Positions 25,687 through 36,382 of a stretch of 64,000 bases of DNA are shown here, piece by piece. The notes under the pieces were generated by a model that had not been told where the DNA came from, did no database searches, and saw only the letters and a list, made by a program, of their open reading frames with translations. Both the position numbers and the translations under genes were made by a program. The stretch is from Variovorax sp. PBS-H4. Lineage in GTDB: Bacteria > Pseudomonadota > Gammaproteobacteria > Burkholderiales > Burkholderiaceae_C. How positions within the stretch are numbered: the first letter of the stretch is position 1; each line of letters opens with the position of its first letter. The stretch covers positions 2,790,001-2,854,000 of the forward strand of contig NZ_LR594675.1 of the NCBI RefSeq assembly GCF_901827205.1, in the 5' to 3' direction.

Positions 25687-26817
25687 TCAGCGCAGCGCCG
25701 CGACTGCGCCAGCAACCGCGCGGCACACGCGGTCCACGTCGGCATCGGCCATGGCGGGGAACAGGGGCAGCGTGACGGTTCGTGCGCCGATGTCCTCCGC
25801 GACAGGAAAGTCGCCGGGTGCATGGCCGCGCTGGCGGAACATCGAGAAAAGATGCATGGCGGGGTAGTGCACGCCGACGCCGATGCCCTGCTCCCGCAGG
25901 GCGGCGATGAAATCGCCACGCCGCGGCGCAAGCCTGCGCGGCAGCAAGGGCTGGAACATGTGCCAGTTGCTGTGCTCGGCTTCGTCGGCAGGTGGCAACT
26001 CGAAACCCAGCGATGTGTCCCAGCGCGAGAGGTAGCGCTCGGCAAGGGCGCGACGCCGCGCGGTGAAGCTGTCGAGCTGGCGCAGCTGTCCAAGGCCGAT
26101 GGCGGCGGCCACGTCGGTCAGGTTGGCCTTGCTGCCCCAGGCCTCGACGTCCATGGTGCCGTCCGGCAGGCGACTCACGCCCTGCAGCCGCAACTTTTCG
26201 AAGCGCCGCGCCTCCACCTCGTTGTTGAGCACCAGGCAGCCGCCCTCGGCAGTGGTGAGGTTCTTGTTGGCATGGAAGCTGAACGAGATCAGGTCGCCGA
26301 AGCTGCCGATCTCGCGGCCGCCCCAGCGCGCCCCGAAGGACTGCGCGGCGTCCTCGATCACCCGCAGCCCGTGGCGGCGTGCGATGGCGTCGAGACGGTC
26401 GCGGTCGACCGGCAGGCCGGCCAGGTCGACCGGTATCAGCGCGCGCGTGCGGGGGGTGATGGCACGCTCCACCAAGTGGAGGTCGATGTTGCGGGTGCTC
26501 GCCTCCGCGTCGACGAAGACCGGGGTCGCGCCGACGGCCAGCACGACGTTGGCCGTCGCCACCCAGCTCAGCGGCGTGGTGATGACCTCGTCGCCCGGAC
26601 CGATGCCGCACAGCCGCAGTGCGAGCTCCAGGGACGCGGTGCCCGAGCTGACCAGGCGCACGGGCCTGCCGCCCAGGCGCTGCGACAAGGCGGCTTCGAG
26701 CTCCTGGCATCGAGGGCCGGTGGTGATCCAGCCCGAGCGCAGCACCTCGCCTACTTCGGCGATCGTGCGCTCGTCGATGAAGGGTCGGGTAAAGGGGAGG
26801 AAGGGCATCGGGTCCAC
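25687..26817 (-). CDS. arnB: UDP-4-amino-4-deoxy-L-arabinose aminotransferase ArnB
   Basis: 376-residue PLP-dependent aminotransferase of the DegT/DnrJ/EryC1 family that converts UDP-4-keto-pentose to UDP-Ara4N with glutamate as donor. The PLP Lys is in SFHANKNLTTAEGG (about Lys185). Other marks are SGTASLELALRL, TTPLSWVATAN, PVDLAGLPVD and VIEDAAQSFGARW. The GTG at 26817 follows a purine run from the preceding repeat at good spacing; an ATG at 26808 would shorten it by three residues. It follows the SMR-type gene across the repeat and precedes arnC by 11 bases. Confidence 0.95.
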   Translation of the reverse strand: MDPMPFLPFTRPFIDERTIAEVGEVLRSGWITTGPRCQELEAALSQRLGGRPVRLVSSGTASLELALRLCGIGPGDEVITTPLSWVATANVVLAVGATPVFVDAEASTRNIDLHLVERAITPRTRALIPVDLAGLPVDRDRLDAIARRHGLRVIEDAAQSFGARWGGREIGSFGDLISFSFHANKNLTTAEGGCLVLNNEVEARRFEKLRLQGVSRLPDGTMDVEAWGSKANLTDVAAAIGLGQLRQLDSFTARRRALAERYLSRWDTSLGFELPPADEAEHSNWHMFQPLLPRRLAPRRGDFIAALREQGIGVGVHYPAMHLFSMFRQRGHAPGDFPVAEDIGARTVTLPLFPAMADADVDRVCRAVAGAVAALR

Positions 26818-26876
26818 TGGAATCTTTCTTCTTCGGCTGCGGTGCTGTTCATTGTCGGTGCGGTTGTGCGGCTCAT
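26818..26876 (-). repeat. Intercistronic dispersed repeat, copy 3 (SMR-type gene to arnB)
   Basis: Fifty-nine bases on the minus strand starting ATGAGCCGCACAACCGCACC and ending just before the arnB GTG. Its ATGA contains the stop of the SMR-type gene. It has drifted more than copies 1 and 2, especially at the 3' end (GAAGAAGAAAGATTCCA), but keeps AGCACCGCAGCCGAAG. Here the peptide frame is not continuous with the next gene. Confidence 0.75.
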
Positions 26877-27262
26877 GAACGGCTCCCGCTGTTCGCCACC
26901 AGCAGGACGCCGATGACGATGACGCCGATGCCCAGCCAGCGCTGTGCGTTGACGTTTTCGCCGAAGAGCCACCAGGCCAGCGCCGCGTTGACGACGTAGC
27001 CGATCGAGAGCATGGGGTAGGCGATGCTCACGTCGACGCGAGAGAGGGCGACGATCCACACGACCACGCTCACCACGTAGCAGGCCAGGCCACCGAGGAT
27101 GCCAGGGTGCTGCGCCAGCCCGATCGCCGTGCGCCAGAGCGCCGGTGCGCCGGCCGACATGGAGATCTCTCCGACGCTATTGGCGCCGGCCTTCAGCAGA
27201 AGTTGGGCGAATGCATTGAGCAGCACGCCGCTCAGGACCCAGAGGAAATCGAGAACTCTCAT
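26873..27262 (-). CDS. SMR/EamA-type small transporter, probable Ara4N-lipid flippase subunit (ArnE/ArnF-like)
   Basis: 129-residue inner membrane protein with four hydrophobic segments, the layout of the small multidrug resistance family. Text such as VLLNAFAQLLLKAGAN and ISIAYPMLSIGYVVN-like SIAYPMLSIGYV is typical. Within the arn operon, SMR pairs ArnE and ArnF flip undecaprenyl-phosphate-Ara4N to the periplasmic side; this single gene is the likely counterpart. Only one such gene is present, so the protein may act as a homodimer or have a partner elsewhere. The ATG overlaps the arnT stop as ATGA and the stop lies in repeat copy 3. Confidence 0.85.
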   Translation of the reverse strand: MRVLDFLWVLSGVLLNAFAQLLLKAGANSVGEISMSAGAPALWRTAIGLAQHPGILGGLACYVVSVVVWIVALSRVDVSIAYPMLSIGYVVNAALAWWLFGENVNAQRWLGIGVIVIGVLLVANSGSRS

Positions 27263-28995
27263 TGCTTGACGACGACGACGCGCCGGGGATCCTGGAACAC
27301 GATGCGCATCGGCAGGCCGCGCCGGTGCAGTTCCACCCAGGTGGCCGGGCCCATGTAGGCCGCGGCCTGGGGGGCGGCTTGCCAGCGTGATACGAATTCG
27401 TCGAGGGTCGGGATCCAACGGTTCGGCTCGCGCTGTTGGCCCAGGGCGAACTCGTCCTCGTAGTCGACCAGCACAACGTCGCGACGGAGATAGAAGGGCA
27501 GGGTCTGGTCGTAGTCGCGCACCGCGAACACTGGCGTGGCCGGTGTGATCGAGGGCGGCAGCGCTGCGGCCAGCGCCGCTGCACTCTTGAGCTGGCCGTA
27601 GCCGTTGTGCGCCTGGAGCAGGATCGCGATCGCCATCGAATGGGCGACAGCCAGGCCCAGCACGGCAGCGGTGACACGTCGCCGGCCCAGGCACCACCAG
27701 GCGAGCGCGCAACCCGCCAGCACCAGCGCGGCGCCGCTGCGCAACGCCGCGGCCAGCGGCACGACCACTTCCACCGGCGCGGTGATGGAGACGACACGGG
27801 CGCTCTGCGTCGAAGCCACGGCCGCGACGGCCCAGAGCGCTGCCGGCAGCAGCAGGTGCCAGCGCAGCGTTTCCGGAGGCACCTCGCGCAGCTTCATCGC
27901 GATCCACAGCGCCAGTGCCGGGAACATCGGCAGGATGTAGGAGGGCAGCTTGGAGCTCGACGCACTGAAGAAAAGCAGAACGAACGCGCACCACGCCAGG
28001 AGCAGGTGCCGGGGCGCGATCGATGCGGGCCGGTCGTCGGGGGCGCCATCCTGCCGCAACAGCCAGGGCAGGGCGCTGGTCCAGGGCAGCATGCCGGCCA
28101 GCAGCAAAGGCAGGTAATACCACCAGGCGCCTTCGCGGTTGTGGCTGTCGGTCAGGTAGCGGGCGAAATGCTCATGGATGAAGAAGAACTCGGCGAAGCC
28201 CGGGTTGCGCACCGACACCAGCACGAACCAGGGCGCCGTGACGGCCAGGAAGATCAGCAAGCCCGAGCCCCACTGCATGCCCCGCCAAAGGGTTGCATCG
28301 CGCCGCCACAGGCTGACCAGCACCAGCACGGCGCCGGGGATGACGATGCCCACGAGTCCCTTGCTCAGGACCGCGGCGCCCATTGCCGCCCAGGCGAGCC
28401 AGATCCAGCGGCGGCGCAGCCGCGCATCGGGCGGGCAGGCCATTGCCAGCAGCACCGCGCACAACGCGAGGGTGAGGAAGAGGGTCAGCCCCGCGTCCAA
28501 AGTGAGGAAATGGCTGTTGAGCTCGATCCAGCTCATCGAGGCGGCGATCGCCAGCGCGCGCACGCCGGTCTCACGGCCCCAGAGCCGGCCGGCAGTGAAT
28601 CCGACCACCAGCACTGTCAGGAAGCCCGCCAGGCCCGGCCACAGCCGCGCCGAGAACTCGGATATGCCGAGGCCCCGGAAGGCCAGCGCACCGATCCAAT
28701 ACTGCAGCGCCGGTTTCTCGAAATAGGGGAGCCCGTTCAAGCGTGGCGTGACCCAGTCGCCGCTGCGGGCCATCTCCAGCGCCAGGCTGGCGTAGCGCCC
28801 TTCGTCGGGATGGATCAGGGAGCGGGTCCCGAGGGTGCCGAACCAGACCAGGGCCAGCAGGAGCAGCAGTCCCGCCATGGCCCACGAAGCAGCTCCGGAA
28901 GAGCCGGCGCTGGCCGGGCGAGGTAGCCCTGTGCACGCTCCCGGCGCCGATGCGGCGGTTTCGGAGTGCTGGCGCCGGGGGACGGCTGTCTTCAT
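27259..28995 (-). CDS. arnT: Lipid A 4-amino-4-deoxy-L-arabinose transferase ArnT
   Basis: 578-residue GT39/GT-C-type glycosyltransferase of the inner membrane that transfers Ara4N from undecaprenyl phosphate to lipid A phosphates at the periplasmic face, lowering negative charge and giving resistance to polymyxin and cationic peptides. The first periplasmic loop has the acidic motif HPDEGRYASLALEM, followed by GLPYFEKPALQYW, the signature of ArnT. About eleven hydrophobic helices and a C-terminal soluble domain follow. The ATG at 28995 is chosen for family fit; the frame is open to 29073. It appears to be first in the operon, with a 109-base gap to ftsB holding any promoter. Confidence 0.93.
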   Translation of the reverse strand: MKTAVPRRQHSETAASAPGACTGLPRPASAGSSGAASWAMAGLLLLLALVWFGTLGTRSLIHPDEGRYASLALEMARSGDWVTPRLNGLPYFEKPALQYWIGALAFRGLGISEFSARLWPGLAGFLTVLVVGFTAGRLWGRETGVRALAIAASMSWIELNSHFLTLDAGLTLFLTLALCAVLLAMACPPDARLRRRWIWLAWAAMGAAVLSKGLVGIVIPGAVLVLVSLWRRDATLWRGMQWGSGLLIFLAVTAPWFVLVSVRNPGFAEFFFIHEHFARYLTDSHNREGAWWYYLPLLLAGMLPWTSALPWLLRQDGAPDDRPASIAPRHLLLAWCAFVLLFFSASSSKLPSYILPMFPALALWIAMKLREVPPETLRWHLLLPAALWAVAAVASTQSARVVSITAPVEVVVPLAAALRSGAALVLAGCALAWWCLGRRRVTAAVLGLAVAHSMAIAILLQAHNGYGQLKSAAALAAALPPSITPATPVFAVRDYDQTLPFYLRRDVVLVDYEDEFALGQQREPNRWIPTLDEFVSRWQAAPQAAAYMGPATWVELHRRGLPMRIVFQDPRRVVVVKQ

Positions 28996-29104
28996 CGATC
29001 GTGGGCAGGCAAGGTCAAGGAGTCGCGCGTGGACAGCGGCTGTCCAGCGCAGGCGGCGAAGGTGCCGTACCAAGCTTAACCTCAGGTGAATGCCACGCCC
29101 GCGC

Positions 29105-29380
29105 TCAGCGCGTGATCTGCACGAACACTTCGTTGGGCTTGACCATGCCGAGCTCCTGGCGGGCGCGCTCCTCGACCATCTCCATCCCTTCCTTCAGGTC
29201 ATTGACCTCGGAGTTGAGCCGCTCGTTGGCAAGTGCCGCCTTCGCGTTCTGGTCCTTCTGCTCGGCGAGTTGGTCCTTGAGCTGCGCCACGTCGCGCACG
29301 CTGCCGCGCCCGGTCCAGAGCTGCCACTGGAGGATCAGCAGCAGCAGGACCAGGATGACCGGAACGATGCGCGAACGCAT
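29105..29380 (-). CDS. ftsB: Cell division protein FtsB
   Basis: 91-residue bitopic membrane protein of the divisome that forms the FtsQ-FtsB-FtsL complex and helps switch on septal synthesis. A single N-terminal membrane helix (VILVLLLLILQWQLW, residues 8-22) is followed by a periplasmic coiled coil (residues about 30-70) with ANERLNSEVNDLKEG and ending EERARQELGMVKPNEVF, the conserved FtsB C-terminal motif. It lies 18 bases after eno on the same strand, the usual proteobacterial eno-ftsB arrangement. Confidence 0.95.
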   Translation of the reverse strand: MRSRIVPVILVLLLLILQWQLWTGRGSVRDVAQLKDQLAEQKDQNAKAALANERLNSEVNDLKEGMEMVEERARQELGMVKPNEVFVQITR

Positions 29381-29398
29381 GGTGCCCCGTTCCGCGGA

Positions 29399-30682
<1,284 letters not shown>

Positions 30683-30725
30683 TCAATTTCCTTCTGCAGT
30701 ATCTGAATCTGATTTGGGGATGCGT

Positions 30726-31580
30726 TCATTGAAAGGAGTCTTCCAGGAACGGGTTCTTCTTGGTGACGCGGTCGAGGGCCAGAAGCGTCTCGAGCAGTGC
30801 CTTCATGTGCTTGAGCGGCACCGCATTGGGCCCGTCGCTCAGGGCTTTGGCGGGGTCGGGATGCGTTTCCATGAAGAGGCCCGCCACGCCCACAGCCACC
30901 GCGGCGCGCGACAGCACCGGCACCATCTCGCGCTGACCGCCGGAGCTGGTGCCCTGGCCGCCGGGCAACTGCACCGAATGCGTGGCGTCGAACACCACCG
31001 GCGACCCCGTCTCGCGCATGATCGCCAGCGAGCGCATGTCGGACACCAGGTTGTTGTAGCCGAAGCTGGCACCGCGCTCGCAGGCCATGAAGCTGTCTTC
31101 CGGCAGGCCCTTTTCCTTGGCAGCCGCGCGCGCCTTGTCGATCACGTTCTTCATGTCGTGCGGCGCGAGGAACTGGCCCTTCTTGATGTTGACCGGCTTG
31201 CCGGACTGGGCGGCGGCGCGGATGAAATCGGTCTGGCGGCACAGGAAGGCCGGTGTCTGCAGCACGTCGACCACCTTCGCGGCGGCAACAATGTCTTCTT
31301 CGGTGTGCACGTCGGTCAGCACCGGCAGCGCCAGTTCGCGCTTGACCTTGGCGAGGATCTCCAGGCCCTTGTCGCGTCCGGGACCGCGAAAGCTGGTGCC
31401 CGAGGAGCGGTTGGCCTTGTCGAAGCTGCTCTTGAAGATGAAGGGGATGCCCAGCAAGCCGGTGATTTCCTTCAGCGTGCCGGCGGTGTCCATCTGCAGC
31501 TGCTCGGACTCGACGACACACGGCCCCGCGATCAGGAAGAAGGGCTTGTCCAGCCCGATGTCGAACCCGCAAAGCTTCAT
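30726..31580 (-). CDS. kdsA: 3-deoxy-D-manno-octulosonate 8-phosphate (KDO-8-P) synthase
   Basis: 284-residue aldolase that condenses phosphoenolpyruvate with arabinose 5-phosphate to make KDO-8-P for the lipopolysaccharide inner core. Conserved stretches are FFLIAGPCVVESEQ near the N-terminus, FKSSFDKANRSSG, VLTDVHTEED, ACERGASFGYNNLV and FDATHSVQLPGG. The ATG at 31580 matches the family; an in-frame upstream start at 31592 would add four residues. An 80-base gap separates it from pyrG and holds a structured repeat. The pathway fits the many envelope genes in this window. Confidence 0.98.
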   Translation of the reverse strand: MKLCGFDIGLDKPFFLIAGPCVVESEQLQMDTAGTLKEITGLLGIPFIFKSSFDKANRSSGTSFRGPGRDKGLEILAKVKRELALPVLTDVHTEEDIVAAAKVVDVLQTPAFLCRQTDFIRAAAQSGKPVNIKKGQFLAPHDMKNVIDKARAAAKEKGLPEDSFMACERGASFGYNNLVSDMRSLAIMRETGSPVVFDATHSVQLPGGQGTSSGGQREMVPVLSRAAVAVGVAGLFMETHPDPAKALSDGPNAVPLKHMKALLETLLALDRVTKKNPFLEDSFQ

Positions 31581-31583
31581 AGA

Positions 31584-31656
31584 TCCCCCCACGCTTGCCG
31601 CTTGGTGTGCTGCGCGGCCCCCCAGGGGGCTTTTGCGGCTGGGAGCGGTCCGGCGC
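31584..31656 (-). repeat. GC-rich structured element between pyrG and kdsA
   Basis: The gap contains GGCCCCCCAGGGGGC flanked by CCCCCCACGCTTGCCG and GCGGCTGGGAGCGG. Its layout (a C-run, a GTGTG stretch, then a CCCCC/GGGGG stem) resembles the 90-base repeats at 39870 and 60938, but base identity is only partial and its orientation relative to the genes is opposite. It may be a distant member or an independent hairpin. Confidence 0.4.
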
Positions 31657-31659
31657 CGC

Positions 31660-33330
<1,671 letters not shown>

Positions 33331-33389
33331 GCCAGTTCCGAACGTGCAGGTCCGGGCAGTGGGAAATGCAGATTATAGGTGCCGCCTCC

Positions 33390-33446
33390 GAGCCGCACGG
33401 CCGCTGCGAAGGCGAATAGCACCGCAGCGAAAGGCCAAGGTACTCC
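33390..33446 (+). repeat. Dispersed repeat, copy 4 (upstream of coaBC)
   Basis: Fifty-seven bases on the plus strand, from GAGCCGCACGGCCGCTGCGA to CCAAGGTACTCC, matching copies 1 and 2 over most of the length. Unlike those it lies in the divergent pyrG/coaBC gap, lacks the leading ATG (TCCGAG instead) and ends about 78 bases before the coaBC start. It points the same way as the downstream gene, as the others do. Confidence 0.78.
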
Positions 33447-33471
33447 GGCGGCCTTCGAAGGCGAGGGGACG

Positions 33472-33495
33472 GCGCGTGAACGCGCGTTCACGCGC
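33472..33495. promoter_or_regulatory. Perfect 24-base palindrome upstream of coaBC
   Basis: Each half is GCGCGTGAACGC followed by its exact complement, centred between 33483 and 33484. It lies 29 bases before the coaBC ATG and 141 bases before the divergent pyrG. It could be an operator or an mRNA hairpin; no regulator can be named. Confidence 0.5.
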
Positions 33496-33524
33496 GCGTA
33501 GTGGGGCTGCTACATTGCCGGCTT

Positions 33525-34757
33525 ATGCAAGCTCTGCAAGACCTCGCCGGCAAACACATCGTCCTGGGCCTCACGGGCGGCATCGCCTGCTACAAGTCGG
33601 CGGAGCTCTGCAGGCTGCTGGTCAAGGCCGGTGCCGGTGTGCAGGTGGTAATGACCGAGGCCGCGACCCAGTTCATGACCCCAGTCACGATGCAGGCCCT
33701 TTCCGGCCGCCCGGTCTATCTCTCGCAGTGGGATGCACGCGAGCCCAACAACATGCCGCACATCAACCTGAGCCGCGAGGCCGATGCGATCGTGCTGGCA
33801 CCCGCCAGTGCAGACTTCATTGCGCGCCTGGTCCAGGGACGTTCGGACGAGCTGCTGAGCCTGCTGTGCCTCGCGCGCCCTGTGGAGCGCGTGCCGCTGC
33901 TGATCGCGCCTGCCATGAACCGCGAGATGTGGGTTCACCCGGCGACCCAGCGCAACCTGCGCCAGGTCGATGCCGATGGCGCCCGCGTGCTGGGCGTCGG
34001 CAACGGCTGGCAGGCCTGCGGCGAGACCGGCGACGGCCGCATGCTCGAACCGCAGCAGCTGTTGGAAGAGATCGTGGCGCAGTTCCAACCCAAGGTACTG
34101 GCCGGCCGTCAGGTGGTGGTGACGGCAGGGCCGACCTTCGAAGCGCTCGATCCGATCCGCGGCATTACCAACCATTCATCGGGCAAGATGGGCTTTGCGA
34201 TCGCGCAGGCTGCGCGCGAAGCGGGCGCCCAGGTCACGCTGGTGGCGGGCCCGGTGCATCTGCCCACGCCGCGCGGTGTTGTGCGCATCGACGTGACTTC
34301 GGCGCGCGAGATGCTGGAGGCCAGCCGACAGGCCACGCAGCTGGCGTCGGTGTTCGTCGCCACCGCCGCAGTGGCCGACTGGCGCCCGGCGTCCCACAGC
34401 GAGCACAAGATCAAGAAGGACGGCAGCGGCGGTGCGCCGTCGCTGCAGTTCGTCGAGAACCCGGACATCCTGCTGACGATCGCGCAGGGCGAGCGTGCCA
34501 GGGCCGGCAAGCTCTACTGCGTGGGCTTTGCGGCAGAGAGCGAGAACCTGGTAGCGCATGCCAAGGCCAAGCGCGAGCGCAAGGGGATTCCCCTGCTGGT
34601 AGGCAACATCGGCCCGCTGACCTTCGGGCAGGACCACAACAGCCTGCTCCTGGTCGATGAAGAAGGTGTGCGCGAGCTGCCGCGTGCGCCCAAGCTTGCG
34701 CTGGCACGCGAACTGGTGGCTGAAATCGCAGCACGCCTGCCGCCAGGGAGCGCTTGA
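33525..34757 (+). CDS. coaBC: Bifunctional phosphopantothenoylcysteine decarboxylase / phosphopantothenate-cysteine ligase
   Basis: 410-residue coenzyme A enzyme. The N-terminal CoaC flavoprotein domain (LGLTGGIACYKSAELCRL, APASADFIARL, APAMNREMW) decarboxylates phosphopantothenoylcysteine. The C-terminal CoaB domain (VVVTAGPTFEALDPIRGITN, with KMGFAIAQAAREAGA and the KIKKDGSG loop with its conserved Lys residues) makes that compound from phosphopantothenate, cysteine and CTP. CTP use makes the divergent pyrG neighbour notable. The ATG at 33525 fits the family start. The stop TGA overlaps the ATG of the next gene (TGATG). Confidence 0.97.
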   Translation: MQALQDLAGKHIVLGLTGGIACYKSAELCRLLVKAGAGVQVVMTEAATQFMTPVTMQALSGRPVYLSQWDAREPNNMPHINLSREADAIVLAPASADFIARLVQGRSDELLSLLCLARPVERVPLLIAPAMNREMWVHPATQRNLRQVDADGARVLGVGNGWQACGETGDGRMLEPQQLLEEIVAQFQPKVLAGRQVVVTAGPTFEALDPIRGITNHSSGKMGFAIAQAAREAGAQVTLVAGPVHLPTPRGVVRIDVTSAREMLEASRQATQLASVFVATAAVADWRPASHSEHKIKKDGSGGAPSLQFVENPDILLTIAQGERARAGKLYCVGFAAESENLVAHAKAKRERKGIPLLVGNIGPLTFGQDHNSLLLVDEEGVRELPRAPKLALARELVAEIAARLPPGSA

Positions 34758-35206
34758 TGAATCCGCAATGGAACACGCCGCCGGACGGCGACTTCGCACG
34801 CTACGTCGAGCGTCTTGCGGCCCAGGCCATGCAGCCGCATCGGCCCCCCCAGGAAGGCGAGCACGGGCTCGATGTAGGCATGACGCAGCGGTCACCGGAT
34901 GCCGAGCCGGTCCATCTGCCGCAGGCGCAGGGGCCTTCCACGGAGGCCGGCGCCCGTCCTGCCCGCCACCTGCTCAAGGCCGCGGGCATCGCCTGGGTGG
35001 TGGTCCTGATGGTGCTGCTGGTGGCCGGCGCGCCGGCAGGCATTTTCCTGGGCCTGTTCGCGGCCGGCCTGTGGCTGGGCTACAAGTTCAAGCACCTGTT
35101 CATGCCGCCCGGCGTGGAAAACTGGAAGCAATGGCTCGAAGAAGCCGCCAAGCGACAACAGCAACAGCAACTGCAGCAGCAGCAACGAAAGCGCAATCCC
35201 AAGTGA
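34757..35206 (+). CDS. Conserved small membrane protein between coaBC and dut
   Basis: 149-residue protein I do not assign to a named family. The N-terminal 70 residues are hydrophilic (NPQWNTPPDGDFARYVERL), followed by a hydrophobic hairpin of two segments (about 75-95, VVVLMVLLVAGAPAGIFLGL, and 97-112) and a cytosolic C-terminus ending in a Gln-rich tail coded by CAG/CAA runs. Start and stop overlap the neighbours: its ATG shares a base with the coaBC stop (TGATG) and its stop overlaps the dut GTG (GTGA), so all three are likely co-translated. The function is unknown. Confidence 0.82.
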   Translation: MNPQWNTPPDGDFARYVERLAAQAMQPHRPPQEGEHGLDVGMTQRSPDAEPVHLPQAQGPSTEAGARPARHLLKAAGIAWVVVLMVLLVAGAPAGIFLGLFAAGLWLGYKFKHLFMPPGVENWKQWLEEAAKRQQQQQLQQQQRKRNPK

Positions 35207-35649
35207 ACGTCGACGTCCGAATCCTCGATCCCCGCATGCAGGACCAACTGCCTGCCTACGCCACCCCCGGCAGCGCCGGCCTTGACCTGCGCGCCTGCCT
35301 GGATGCACCCATCACCCTCGAGCCCAATGCCTGGCAACTCGTAGGCACCGGCATCGCGATCCACCTGGCGGACCCGGGTTATGCAGCGCTGATCCTCCCG
35401 CGCTCGGGCCTGGGCCACAAGCATGGCATCGTGCTGGGCAACCTCGTGGGCCTGATCGATAGCGACTACCAGGGCGAGCTCAAGATCAGCGCCTGGAATC
35501 GCAGCGACACCGCTTTCGTCCTGCAGCCGATGGAGCGGCTGGCGCAGCTGGTGATCGTACCGGTGATGCAGGCGCAGTTCCGCGTGGTCGCGGAGTTCCC
35601 GCCGAGCGCCCGCGGCGAAGGCGGCTACGGGTCGACCGGCAAGCATTGA
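35203..35649 (+). CDS. dut: Deoxyuridine 5'-triphosphate nucleotidohydrolase
   Basis: 148-residue homotrimeric dUTPase that hydrolyses dUTP to dUMP and pyrophosphate, keeping uracil out of DNA. The five motifs are present: ATPGSAGLDLRA, LILPRSGLGHKHG, GNLVGLIDSDYQGEL, ERLAQLVIVPV and the C-terminal GEGGYGSTGKH that closes the active site. The GTG start at 35203 overlaps the previous stop by three bases. coaBC near dut is a common pairing in proteobacteria. Confidence 0.98.
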   Translation: MNVDVRILDPRMQDQLPAYATPGSAGLDLRACLDAPITLEPNAWQLVGTGIAIHLADPGYAALILPRSGLGHKHGIVLGNLVGLIDSDYQGELKISAWNRSDTAFVLQPMERLAQLVIVPVMQAQFRVVAEFPPSARGEGGYGSTGKH

Positions 35650-35740
35650 CGTGGGTGTGTAGGCGGGCGCCTTCGGGCTCCGTGCCCTGTGGCTCACAGG
35701 TAAAGAACGGAACCGGCACTATGCCGTCAGCGTCGAAGGT

Positions 35741-35756
35741 TTCAACATGTGTTGAA
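35741..35756. promoter_or_regulatory. Inverted repeat ahead of the glycine-zipper gene
   Basis: TTCAACATGTGTTGAA: 7-base arms around TG, 78 bases before the next start codon. The 185-base dut-to-lipoprotein gap otherwise shows only a GAGGAG ribosome site. A role as operator is a guess. Confidence 0.3.
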
Positions 35757-35834
35757 GCGGTCATCGCGCCGGAGCGTGATGCGTTGAAACCATGGAGAGC
35801 GCGCTGCGCCGATCCGTTTCGAGGAGTACACACC

Positions 35835-36326
35835 ATGAAGACCCCAACTCGCCTTGTTTCCGTCACCCTCTCCGTGCTTGCGCTGTCCGCGCTGACCGCT
35901 TGCGTAGCGCCACAGCCCGTTTACGAGAGCGCGCGCTATCCCTACCAGCCGGTCTATCCCGTAGCGCCATCGGCTTACGTCGAGTACGGCCGCGTCGCCA
36001 ACATCGAGGTGATCCGCAGCCAGACGTCCGGCGCCGGCCCGAGCGGCGGGGGTGCAGTGGCGGGTGGCGTCATCGGTGGCGTCGTGGGCAATCAGTTCGG
36101 CCACGGCAGCGGCCGTGCCGCAGCCACCGCGCTCGGCGTCATCGGGGGCGCGCTGCTGGGCAACAGCGTCGAGGCCAATGCGAATGCACCGCGCGTTTAC
36201 GAGAACTATCGCATCTCGATCCAGACGGAGCAGGGCGCCTATCGCTCCTTCGATGTGCCAAGCCCGGGCGATCTGCGTATCGGCGACCGCGTACGCATCG
36301 AAGGCGGACAGATCTCGCGCGTCTGA
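35835..36326 (+). CDS. Outer membrane glycine-zipper lipoprotein, SlyB-like
   Basis: 163-residue lipoprotein with a signal peptide and lipobox ALTAC. The mature part has a Tyr/Pro-rich stretch (YPYQPVYPVAPSAY), then a glycine-zipper pair (AGGVIGGVVGNQFGHGSG and VIGGALLGNSVE, about residues 75-115), then a soluble C-terminal domain ending GDLRIGDRVRIEGGQISRV. This order matches the SlyB/PcP family, tied to outer membrane stability under stress. GAGGAG precedes the ATG at 35835. A strong terminator follows. Confidence 0.9.
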   Translation: MKTPTRLVSVTLSVLALSALTACVAPQPVYESARYPYQPVYPVAPSAYVEYGRVANIEVIRSQTSGAGPSGGGAVAGGVIGGVVGNQFGHGSGRAAATALGVIGGALLGNSVEANANAPRVYENYRISIQTEQGAYRSFDVPSPGDLRIGDRVRIEGGQISRV

Positions 36327-36343
36327 GCGCGATTCAAGACGAA

Positions 36344-36368
36344 AAGCCGGGCGGTGCCCGGCTTTTTT
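36344..36368. terminator. Intrinsic terminator between the SlyB-like and FKBP genes
   Basis: Stem AAGCCGGG (36344-36351) with CCCGGCTT (36357-36364), loop CGGTG, flanked by an A-run and six T residues. It can serve both convergent genes. Confidence 0.92.
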
Positions 36369-36382
36369 CGTTGGTCGAGCCT

